From contig DATNIC010000073.1 of NCBI GenBank assembly GCA_035604635.1, positions 1-21,531 of the forward strand: a stretch of DNA of 21,531 bases. Direction: 5' to 3'. The notes beneath the pieces are model-generated. The model saw only the letters and a program-made list of their open reading frames with translations, was not told the DNA's origin and made no database searches. The position numbers and the translations under genes were made by a program. The stretch comes from DATNIC01 sp035604635 (GTDB lineage: Bacteria > Vulcanimicrobiota > Vulcanimicrobiia > Vulcanimicrobiales > Vulcanimicrobiaceae). Every line of letters begins with the position of its first letter. Within the stretch, counting starts at the first letter, position 1. This document shows positions 14,948 to 21,531 of the stretch, piece by piece.

Positions 14948-16030
14948 TCAAAGCTCCACGATACGGCAATGCTCGATCGGGAGTTCGAGGGTGACTTCGC
15001 TCCCGATCTCGTGTTGCAGGCTTGGTGAGGTGACGGCGCGGAGCTGCATCCCGCCCGGCACCTCGATGAGATAGTCGCGAATCTCGCCGAGGTAGGTCTG
15101 CCGCGTGATTCGCCCGACGACGCGATTGGTCGCGCTTGCGGCGCTCGGCGTTCCATTGACCGATCCGAGGACGATGTGCTGCGGGCGGATGCACACGACG
15201 GCTTTCGCACCGGTATCGAGTGAGACGCCGGCGGCGGCGCGCACGACAAATCCCGAGCACGCAACGGTGTCGACGCCGACGAGGGTCCCTTCGAGCACGT
15301 TCATGCGTCCGATGAACGAGGCGGCGAACGCAGTCCGCGGACGCTCGTAGATCTCGGCCGGCGTGCCGACCTGCTCGACTCGGCCACCATTCATGATCGC
15401 GATGCGGTCGGCCGTCACCATCGCTTCCGCTTGGTCGTGGGTAACGTAGACCATCGTGATACCGGTCGCGTCGTGAAGCCGGCGAATTTCGAAGCGCATC
15501 TGCTCGCGCAAGTTCGCGTCGAGGTTCGAGAGCGGTTCGTCGAGCAAGAGGATGTCGGGCCGGACGACGATCGCGCGCGCAAGCGCGACGCGCTGCTGTT
15601 GGCCGCCCGAGAGCTCGGCGGGATAGCGCTGCGCTAGATGCTTCATCTGCACCGCATCCAGGACTTCCTCGACCCGAGAAACGATCTCGCGGCGCGGCAC
15701 GCGCCGCACGTGTAATCCGTACGCAACGTTTTCAAACACCGTCTTATGCGGCCAAATGGCGTAGCTCTGGAAGATCATCGACATGTGGCGATCCTCCGGC
15801 GGGACCACTCCGGCCGGACTCGAGAGAAGACGCTCGCCGACCCGGATCTCGCCCTCGTCCGGTCGCAGAAAACCCGCGAGCAGGCTCAGCGTCGTCGTCT
15901 TGCCGCAGCCGCTCGGTCCCAGGAGCGCCATGACCTCACCGTCCGCCACGGTGAGGTCGACGCTGTCTACTGCGAGCGGTCCGGTTTGCGCGAAGCGTTT
16001 GCGCAGCCGCTCGATGACGATGCGTGCCAC
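14948..16030 (-). CDS. ABC transporter ATP-binding protein (PotA/FbpC-like)
   Basis: This 360-residue ATPase is complete: Walker A GPSGCGKT at 38-45, Q-loop at Q88, signature LSGGQ at 140-144, Walker B ILLLDE at 160-165 and H-loop H198. A C-terminal extension from about residue 235 looks like a TOBE domain, typical of the spermidine/putrescine, sulfate, maltose and Fe3+ importers. The start is GTG at 16030, overlapping the permease stop by one base (TAGTG), so translation is coupled. It is the last gene of the five-gene minus operon. It energises the permease next to it and may serve other receptors of the window. There is no other ATPase here. Confidence 0.95.
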   Translation of the reverse strand: MARIVIERLRKRFAQTGPLAVDSVDLTVADGEVMALLGPSGCGKTTTLSLLAGFLRPDEGEIRVGERLLSSPAGVVPPEDRHMSMIFQSYAIWPHKTVFENVAYGLHVRRVPRREIVSRVEEVLDAVQMKHLAQRYPAELSGGQQQRVALARAIVVRPDILLLDEPLSNLDANLREQMRFEIRRLHDATGITMVYVTHDQAEAMVTADRIAIMNGGRVEQVGTPAEIYERPRTAFAASFIGRMNVLEGTLVGVDTVACSGFVVRAAAGVSLDTGAKAVVCIRPQHIVLGSVNGTPSAASATNRVVGRITRQTYLGEIRDYLIEVPGGMQLRAVTSPSLQHEIGSEVTLELPIEHCRIVEL

Positions 16031-17697
16031 TACGCCGGCTGCGCCTCGACGAGACTGCGTCCGAGCAATCGGTACGAAACTCCAACGATCGCCAGGGTGA
16101 TGGCCATGATCAGAATCCCCATCGTCGCGACGGCCTCAAAGTTTCCGGCATCGCTGAAATCGAAGATGACGGTCGTCATCACCGCGGTCCGCGGCGTGAA
16201 GAGAAAGATCGCGCACGAGAGCTCGCGCAGGGCCGGGATGAAGACGAGCAGCCAACCTGAGAGCATCGCACTGCGCAGGAGCGGCACGGTGACCGTAAAC
16301 AGCGAGCGCACGCGCCCGGCGCCTAGCGTACGGGCGGCATTTTCGAGATCGACGCTCAGCGTCTGCAACGCGCTCGTCATGTTCGAATACGCGATCGGCA
16401 AGAAGCGCGTCGCGAAAGCGATGATCAAGATCCAGGCGGTCCCATAGAGCAGGAGCGGCTTGTGCGAGTACGCCGAGTAAAATCCGATCGCAAGGATGAT
16501 CCCGGGCACGACGAACGGCGCCATGCAAATGAAGGTAAGCAGTTCGCCGGCCGGGACGAGTTTGCGCGTGACCGCGAACGCTATCGTGACCGCGATCGCG
16601 AGCGCGATCGTTGCCGCAGCGAAGCCGTACGTGAAGCTGTGCACGATCGCCGATTGCGTGGTCGCGTTGTCGACCAGCGCCCAACGGTACCAGTAGAACG
16701 TGAGGTTACCCGGGACCGGCCCGAGCCCCCAAGCGCGAGAGAGCGAGGTCAGCAACAGCGCAGTATATGGAAGGAAGACGGCGACAAGCGACGGGATCAG
16801 CGCCGCTCCGAGCGCGGCCCATCGCCAGCGGCCGAGCGGTGTCAGCCGGCGGCGCTCGCCCTTGGTCCCGATCATCGTGAAGCGGCGGCGTCCAATGAGC
16901 CGCCTTTGGAGAAACAAAAGCAGGGCCGTGACGAGGATCAACGGCATCGCGTAAGCTGCCGCGAGCTCGATGCGCTGCGGAAACTGGAAGAAAAGGTAGA
17001 GCTGCGTCGTCACGACTTGTTGGCGCGCCGGAATCAGCAGAAACGCCGGGGTCCCGAACTCGGCGAGCGCCTCAAGAAACGACATGATGAAGCCGGCGAT
17101 GATCGCCGGCAAAGCCAACGGCAACGTGATCGAGAGCGTTCGCCGCAGCGAGCGCGCGCCCAGGATCGAGGCCGCATTCTCCATCTCGGCCGGCATGAGC
17201 TCGAGCGCACCGTAGACGAACGTGAACGTATACGGGATGTTGTATAACGCCATCACGAAGATCGCGCCCGCGAGGGAGTAGATGTTGAGTGGGCCGTGCT
17301 CGGCATGGGTCAACGCGACCCAGATCTTGTTGAGCCAACCGCTGTTCGGTGCAGCGAGCAGCATCCAGGCCTGTGCGCCCAGGAACGACGGCGTGACGAA
17401 CGCAGCGACGATCAGTGCCCGTAAAGCTCCGCGTCCTGGGACGTCGGTGCGCGCAAGAAGCCATGCGAGCGGGGTCCCGACGGCGACCGCGATCGTTGCG
17501 ACGCAGGTCGCGACGATCAGCGAGTTGCCGATCGGACCAAGGTAGATCGACTTCGTGAACGCTTCGACGTAATTCGCAAACGAGAGCTGCGCCGCGTCCG
17601 GTATTTGCAGGCTCGTGTAGAAGAGCCATCCCAACGGCAGCACGACCATGATCGCGAGCGCGGCGAGCGCCAGGACGAAGATGAGTTTAGACGCCAA
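16030..17697 (-). CDS. ABC transporter permease, tandem two-domain (FbpB/SfuB-like)
   Basis: This 555-residue membrane protein has about twelve hydrophobic segments in two halves. Each half carries an inner-membrane EAA-type loop: ENAASILGARSLRRTLSITL in the first and ENAARTLGAGRVRSLFTVTV in the second. This double layout is typical of Fe3+ (FbpB/SfuB) and related phosphonate or thiamine-type importers. The start is TTG at 17697 (MASKLIFVLALAALAIMVV), overlapping the FbpA-like gene by 11 bp; no upstream ATG fits better. It lies between that gene and the ATPase, and is the only permease in the window. The substrate may be iron, but the operon also encodes an LLM monooxygenase and an NMT1-like receptor, so an organic substrate is possible. 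Confidence 0.94.
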   Translation of the reverse strand: MASKLIFVLALAALAIMVVLPLGWLFYTSLQIPDAAQLSFANYVEAFTKSIYLGPIGNSLIVATCVATIAVAVGTPLAWLLARTDVPGRGALRALIVAAFVTPSFLGAQAWMLLAAPNSGWLNKIWVALTHAEHGPLNIYSLAGAIFVMALYNIPYTFTFVYGALELMPAEMENAASILGARSLRRTLSITLPLALPAIIAGFIMSFLEALAEFGTPAFLLIPARQQVVTTQLYLFFQFPQRIELAAAYAMPLILVTALLLFLQRRLIGRRRFTMIGTKGERRRLTPLGRWRWAALGAALIPSLVAVFLPYTALLLTSLSRAWGLGPVPGNLTFYWYRWALVDNATTQSAIVHSFTYGFAAATIALAIAVTIAFAVTRKLVPAGELLTFICMAPFVVPGIILAIGFYSAYSHKPLLLYGTAWILIIAFATRFLPIAYSNMTSALQTLSVDLENAARTLGAGRVRSLFTVTVPLLRSAMLSGWLLVFIPALRELSCAIFLFTPRTAVMTTVIFDFSDAGNFEAVATMGILIMAITLAIVGVSYRLLGRSLVEAQPA

Positions 17698-18739
17698 ACG
17701 TTTCGCGCCATTTGGCGACGACTTCCGGGATCCCGGTCAGCAGACGATCGACCTTCACGCGAGTCCAGCGGATCTTGTCCAGGCTTGCGCCGTTCGCCGA
17801 CGGGACGTCGGCACGCAGCGGGAAGTTGTACGTCTTCGCAAGGACTTGCGAGTACTCACGCGAGTAGAAGAAGTTCTCGAAGAGGCGCGCTGCGTTCGGG
17901 TGCGGTGCCTCGCGCATCACGGCAATCGGAGCGGTGACCAAGATCGTGTCGTCGTCGGGATAGTAGACGTCGATGCGATTCCCGGCCGCCTTCTTCTCGA
18001 GCGAGAGGCTGTCCGGCCCGGCCCCGATCGTCCGCTCGCCGCCTATGATATCCGTGACCGTATCATAGATCGAGCGGTTGATCTTCGGCTGGTTTGGAGC
18101 AATGCTCCTGAAATAATCCCAGCCGTATTTGTCGTTCATCGCGACGACCCAGTTGCCGACGTATCCGCTGAAGGCCGGATGGCCAAAGGTGATTTGTCCT
18201 TTGAAACGCGGATCGCTCAGCTGCTGCCAGCGTTTCGCTGGCTGGAGCTTTGAAGGATTGTAGTTGACCAGAACGAGCGCGAGCGTCCCGAGTTGATAGT
18301 AACCGTCCGGGTCGAGGATGCGGAACTGCGTTGGGATCATGTTGCGATCCACCGGCACGAATTGCGCCAGCGCGTTGAGCTTCTTCAGCTCAACGTAGTG
18401 TGCCTCATCGGTCGAGCAAAACACGTCGAGCTGATGAACGTTGGCCTTGAGGTCTTGCGAGAGGCGCTGATAGATCACTTGCGCCGTCTGCCGAACGAAC
18501 TCAACGTCGACTCCGGGGTACTTAGCCTTAAATGCGTCGCGTACTTTTTCAGCTGTCTCTTGCGGGTAGTGCGCAACGGACCAGCTGACGAGGCCCTCTT
18601 TCTTGGCGCCGGCGTAAAGCTTCGCGACCTCGCTTTCGCTCGGCGCTTGAGGAGCCCCGTCGACGATGCCGGGAATCGCGAGTCCGGCAACTGCACCGCC
18701 GGCGATGGTCAAGAACCGACCTCGGCTGGCTTGTGGCAT
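17687..18739 (-). CDS. FbpA-like (family 1) ABC transporter substrate-binding protein
   Basis: This 350-residue exported receptor goes with the adjoining permease and ATPase. The ATG at 18739 is chosen over the GTG at 18745 because GGAGGG (minus strand, 18745-18750) lies five bases before the ATG but would touch the GTG. The N-terminus (SRGRFLTIAGGAVAGLAIPG) resembles a Tat signal with only one of the two arginines in place, so the route is uncertain. The mature part shows the family layout: KLYAGAKKEGLVSWS, FKAKYPGVDVEFVR, DVFCSTDEAHY, VNYNPSKL, RLFENFFYS. Relatives bind Fe3+, phosphonates or polyols. The tyrosine pair of iron-binding FbpA is not clearly placed, so the ligand stays open. Its 3' end overlaps the permease by 11 bp. 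Confidence 0.92.
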   Translation of the reverse strand: MPQASRGRFLTIAGGAVAGLAIPGIVDGAPQAPSESEVAKLYAGAKKEGLVSWSVAHYPQETAEKVRDAFKAKYPGVDVEFVRQTAQVIYQRLSQDLKANVHQLDVFCSTDEAHYVELKKLNALAQFVPVDRNMIPTQFRILDPDGYYQLGTLALVLVNYNPSKLQPAKRWQQLSDPRFKGQITFGHPAFSGYVGNWVVAMNDKYGWDYFRSIAPNQPKINRSIYDTVTDIIGGERTIGAGPDSLSLEKKAAGNRIDVYYPDDDTILVTAPIAVMREAPHPNAARLFENFFYSREYSQVLAKTYNFPLRADVPSANGASLDKIRWTRVKVDRLLTGIPEVVAKWRETFGV

Positions 18740-18762
18740 AGACACCCTCCATTTTTGGTCCT

Positions 18763-19695
18763 TTACGTTTTGAAGAAGAGCTCCTCGGCCGAAAAAGGCG
18801 TGATCCCGGCGTACTTCACCGCCAAATTGATCATCGGCGCAAGCAATGACGTATCGCGATGCTCGGCATACCGGGCGCGAACCGCGGTGCGCATCGTCGT
18901 CGGGTCGACGTGCGTGGCGTCGGCCAGGATCTCAGCGGTTCGCGCATGGTTCTTGTTCGCCCATGCGGCGGTGGAATAGATCACGCGCACGAAGCGCTGC
19001 ACTTCTTCGGGGTGAGCCTTCGCCCAACCCAGGGTCGTAAAGTGCGCACCCGCGATAAACGCCGGCGCAATCGCGTCCATCGGGTTCGCAATCTTCTGCG
19101 CGACCTTCGCGACCTCCGAAACGAACGGCTCGGGAATGAAGGCGGCATCGATCCGGCTGTCCGCTAAGGCGCGCCCCATCACGGCCGAAGTCATCTCGAC
19201 GAAATGCACCGTTGACGAGTTGCCGCCCGTCCTGTCGAGCCATGCCTGCGTGCCGAACTGAGCGAAGCCTTTGAGTCCCTGCACGCCGATCGTCTTCCCG
19301 TCCAAATCTTTGCCGGTCGTCGCAGTCGAGTTTTTCGGGACGAAGAGCACGCCGGCTTCGGCGGACGGGGTGTTGACCGACGTCCCGGCGAGGATCGTAA
19401 CCGGCAAACCGCGGCTGTACGCGGTGACGATCGAGATCGCTTGACCCGCGCCGATGTCGACCGAACCTCCGATCACCGCGGCAGTTATGGCCTCGCCGTT
19501 CGCGAGATGCGCGATCTCACATGGAAGGCCGGCCTTCTTGAAAAAACCCTCGGCGTCGGCATAATAGTATTGTGCCGACGCGTCGGTCGGTGGAGCGGCA
19601 AGCCGCAAAACCGAGTCCGCGGCGCGCACCGTGCCGCCATAGAGAGGCGATGCGGCGAGCGACGCGAGGCCACCGAGCGTTTGGCGGCGATTCAC
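18763..19695 (-). CDS. NMT1/SsuA-like ABC transporter substrate-binding protein (SBP4), Tat-type signal
   Basis: This 310-residue binding protein begins MNRRQTLGGLASLAAS, a twin-arginine-like signal, unlike the Sec signals of SBP1 to SBP3. Shared blocks with those paralogues include LRLAAPPTDASAQ, GFFKKAGLP, DLDGKTIGV, WLDRTGGNS, EPFVSEV, MDAIAPAF and AAWANKNHARTAEIL. The start is GTG at 19695 overlapping the LLM stop (GTGA), so it is coupled to the monooxygenase. The gap to the FbpA-like gene is 23 bp. The operon therefore encodes two receptors of different families ahead of one permease and ATPase. Whether SBP4 uses that permease is unknown; SsuC-type partners are absent. Confidence 0.9.
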   Translation of the reverse strand: MNRRQTLGGLASLAASPLYGGTVRAADSVLRLAAPPTDASAQYYYADAEGFFKKAGLPCEIAHLANGEAITAAVIGGSVDIGAGQAISIVTAYSRGLPVTILAGTSVNTPSAEAGVLFVPKNSTATTGKDLDGKTIGVQGLKGFAQFGTQAWLDRTGGNSSTVHFVEMTSAVMGRALADSRIDAAFIPEPFVSEVAKVAQKIANPMDAIAPAFIAGAHFTTLGWAKAHPEEVQRFVRVIYSTAAWANKNHARTAEILADATHVDPTTMRTAVRARYAEHRDTSLLAPMINLAVKYAGITPFSAEELFFKT

Positions 19696-20873
19696 GCGCC
19701 GACCGCGACCGTTGCCTTACCGGCCTGCGCCCGCAAGCCCGAATGTTCCAGCCGCGTGACGACCTCTTGCTGGAAATACGGCAGCTCGTCCAGATAGTTC
19801 ACGAACGTCAAGCCGATGCCGTCGAAGCCGACTTCGCTGAGCGTTGCGAAGAGGCCGGCGACGCGGTCGGGATCGCCGATCAGCGGGAACTGGCGGATCG
19901 CGCTCGTTCGCTGCTTCATGTACGCCGGCGAGCTGAGATCCTTCTCCGTGCCGCCGGCCTGGATTTGCGCGTCGACGGCGTCCCAATCCGCGTTCTCTTC
20001 GAGGACGTAGCGGTAGTAGTCGATCGCTTCTTTTTGCGTCGGCCGGCAGATCACGTTGACGTTCGTGTACACGCCGATCTCACGGCCCACGGCCGCAGCC
20101 TTCGCGCGAACCTTGCGCAAGTTCTCAGCCACGATATCGACAGCCGGTGTGACGACGCCGGTCCGTTCGTCGAACTCAGATGTTTTCGTCGACGTGAAGA
20201 ACGCGTCGGCATTGCGCACCGCAAATGCCTGCCCGATCTCCGAACGGGCAGCGTTGAGGATGATCGGCTGCGTCCCGCCGTACGGCTTCGGCTTCGAGCG
20301 CACGGCTTTCAGCTGAAAATACTTTCCGTCGAAATCGAAATCGTCGGGCTCATTCCATAGGCGCTTGACGATCGTGATCCATTCTTGTCCGTGTTCGTAG
20401 CGTTCGGTGTTGTCGAGACAAGGAATGCCGAACATCGCGAATTCGTCTTCGTTGTGGCCGCACACGATGTTCAACCCAAAGCGGCCGTGACCGGCCTGAT
20501 CGGCCGTGATCATCTGTTTGGCGGCAACGACCGGATGGAACAAGGGCGCGTGGATCGTCGCAAACACGGTAATCCGCTTGGTCGCAACAAGCAGGCCGGC
20601 CGCCCAAGTCAGCGTTTCGAATCCGGTCTCTTGATAGCCGGTGATCCCGCCGAAGCCGCGCCAGCGCCCGATCGGCAGAAAGAACTCGAAGCCATAGCCG
20701 TCCGCCATCTCGGCGAGGCGCTGGTTGTTGTCCCACGTCGCTTGCCAGCGCTCGGGTGCGAGCGTCGCGTTCTTGCCCGAAGAGAGGTTCGAGCCGAAGA
20801 TTCCGAGCTTGAGCCGGTTTGCGCTGTTGAGCGAGAGCCGGCTGGAGACTGACGTATCGTGGGTCAGCTGCAT
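19692..20873 (-). CDS. LLM-class flavin-dependent monooxygenase, copy 2
   Basis: This 393-residue luciferase-like monooxygenase is paralogous to the one at 6545-7678. Shared blocks include RLKLGIFGSN, LPIGRWRGFGG, FATIHAPLFHP, AAKQMITADQAGHGRFGLNIVCG and PYGGTQPIILNAA. The start ATG at 20873 has no convincing Shine-Dalgarno, but the N-terminal SRLSLNSAN aligns with copy 1 and supports it. It needs reduced flavin from a reductase not encoded here. It opens the minus operon that continues with SBP4, the FbpA-like receptor, the permease and the ATPase, and diverges from the UbiD-family gene. Likely chemistry is C-N or C-S cleavage or ring opening of the imported compound; the substrate is unknown. 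Confidence 0.88.
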   Translation of the reverse strand: MQLTHDTSVSSRLSLNSANRLKLGIFGSNLSSGKNATLAPERWQATWDNNQRLAEMADGYGFEFFLPIGRWRGFGGITGYQETGFETLTWAAGLLVATKRITVFATIHAPLFHPVVAAKQMITADQAGHGRFGLNIVCGHNEDEFAMFGIPCLDNTERYEHGQEWITIVKRLWNEPDDFDFDGKYFQLKAVRSKPKPYGGTQPIILNAARSEIGQAFAVRNADAFFTSTKTSEFDERTGVVTPAVDIVAENLRKVRAKAAAVGREIGVYTNVNVICRPTQKEAIDYYRYVLEENADWDAVDAQIQAGGTEKDLSSPAYMKQRTSAIRQFPLIGDPDRVAGLFATLSEVGFDGIGLTFVNYLDELPYFQQEVVTRLEHSGLRAQAGKATVAVGA

Positions 20874-20962
20874 GCCGGGAGGTTCAATGCGAGGGAGGTC
20901 GGTCCCGCCAAGGGCGAAACTTCTGTATACATTTTTCCGCGCCCACGTCGAGGATGAGCGGC
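20874..20962. promoter_or_regulatory. Divergent promoter region (LLM copy 2 operon / UbiD-family gene)
   Basis: About 89 bp separate the two divergent starts. It contains the perfect palindrome TGTATACA at 20924-20931, which could act as a -10 element in either direction or as a small operator core. No good -35 was found on either strand. GAGG at 20950-20953 is a plausible ribosome-binding site for the UbiD-family start. Confidence 0.35.
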
Positions 20963-21531
20963 ATGCTGACAGCCGACCGAATTGCCCGCGAGAAGTCGGG
21001 ATTGCGTTGCCCGAACGACTTGCGAGAATACATCGACGTCCTAGAACGTGCCGGCGAGCTGCGGCGCGTTAGGACCGAGGTCGATTGGCATCATGAGGTC
21101 GGCGCGATGAGCCGTCTCGTCACCGAGCGTCGGGGACCGGCGCCGCTCTTCGAGCGAATCAAGGACTATCCCGGCCAGCAAATCGCCGCCGTTCTGTTGG
21201 GGCCGAGCAAGCCGCACCTGCACGCGCGGGTCGCGCTCGCGCTCGGTTTGCCGAAAGAGATCCCGACGCTCGATCTCATTGAAGAGATTCGGCGTCGATT
21301 CAAGTCGCCGGTGAAGCCGGCGCTCGTAACTCGCGCTCAAGCACCGTGTAAGGAAGTCGTCATCGCGGGTCAAGACGTCGACCTCAACGGCTTCGCGTTT
21401 CCTTGGATCAAGGAGATCGACGGCGGCCGCTATCTGGGTACGTCGGACGTCGTCGTTACGAAAGATCCGGACAGCGGTTGGGTCAACTGGGGTACCTATC
21501 GCTGCATGGTCGTCGATCCGAAGCGCTTCGT
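20963..21531 (+). CDS. UbiD-family decarboxylase, partial (N-terminal part)
   Basis: The frame stays open from the ATG at 20963 to the right edge, giving 189 codons. An ATG at 20954 is also in frame, but GAGG at 20950-20953 is better spaced for 20963. The protein has the N-terminal UbiD pattern: DLREYIDVLERAGELRRV, EVGAMSRLVTERRGPAPLFE, then PTLDLIEEIRRRF, and DVDLNGFAFPW followed by GRYLGTSDVVVTKDPDSGWVNWGTYR. The last block is part of the conserved region leading to the prenylated-FMN site, which would lie beyond the edge. UbiD enzymes reversibly decarboxylate aromatic or unsaturated acids and need UbiX for the cofactor; UbiX is not in the window. Divergence from the LLM operon suggests decarboxylation of an aromatic product of the same pathway. 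Confidence 0.9.
   Translation, partial: MLTADRIAREKSGLRCPNDLREYIDVLERAGELRRVRTEVDWHHEVGAMSRLVTERRGPAPLFERIKDYPGQQIAAVLLGPSKPHLHARVALALGLPKEIPTLDLIEEIRRRFKSPVKPALVTRAQAPCKEVVIAGQDVDLNGFAFPWIKEIDGGRYLGTSDVVVTKDPDSGWVNWGTYRCMVVDPKRF

Noticed and set aside
18745..18745. GTG start for the FbpA-like gene
   Set aside because: The GGAGGG at 18745-18750 would touch the GTG; it is correctly spaced for the ATG at 18739.

Overview
The window is 21.5 kb of GC-rich, extremely compact bacterial DNA and consists almost entirely of small-molecule uptake and catabolism genes. I count 19 complete genes and 2 cut by the window edges. No stretch longer than about 120 bp lacks a gene. I saw no tRNA, rRNA, CRISPR array, transposase, integrase or phage gene, and no recognisable DNA-binding transcriptional regulator. 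Start codons are mixed (ATG, GTG, TTG), signal peptides are of Sec and Tat type, and CGATCG-like words are frequent. This fits an uncultured high-GC soil or environmental bacterium. Eremiobacterota (WPS-2), or a proteobacterium rich in orphan binding proteins, are guesses that cannot be settled from the sequence alone.

Layout. (1) 1-1865, minus: a Rieske non-haem iron oxygenase followed by a cupin protein that runs off the left edge. (2) 1972-2997, plus: an acetamidase/formamidase, convergent with an NMT1/SsuA-like binding protein (2992-3942, SBP1). (3) 3980-4732, plus: a secreted FecR-domain protein, convergent with a minus-strand operon of an LLM flavin monooxygenase (6545-7678), a LivK-like binding protein (5364-6533) and an unknown secreted protein (4729-5364). 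(4) 7730-8662, plus: a second NMT1-like binding protein (SBP2), divergent from the LLM gene and convergent with an MmgE/PrpD-family gene (8656-9969 or longer), which follows a zinc-ribbon/DUF4145 gene (10066-10731). (5) 10851-14942, plus: an operon of a Tat-signal amidohydrolase, a third NMT1-like binding protein (SBP3), an FAD-dependent oxidoreductase and a DapA-like lyase. (6) 20873-14948, minus: an operon of a second LLM monooxygenase, a fourth NMT1-like binding protein (SBP4), an FbpA-like binding protein, a double-length permease and an ATPase. (7) 20963 to the right edge: the N-terminal part of a UbiD-family decarboxylase.

How it may work together. Rieske and flavin monooxygenases would activate or open a ring or cleave a C-N or C-S bond. 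The amidase, amidohydrolase, DapA-like lyase, MmgE/PrpD protein and UbiD decarboxylase would process the products. The striking feature is six solute-binding proteins against one membrane translocator (permease plus ATPase). Four of the six are clear paralogues of the NMT1/SsuA type, each next to a catabolic enzyme, and none has an SsuC/SsuB-type partner here. Two of the four sit beside two paralogous LLM monooxygenases, so the locus looks like repeated 'receptor plus enzyme' modules that may share one transporter. The substrate is not determined; aromatic, N-heterocyclic, amide or sulfonate compounds are the plausible classes.
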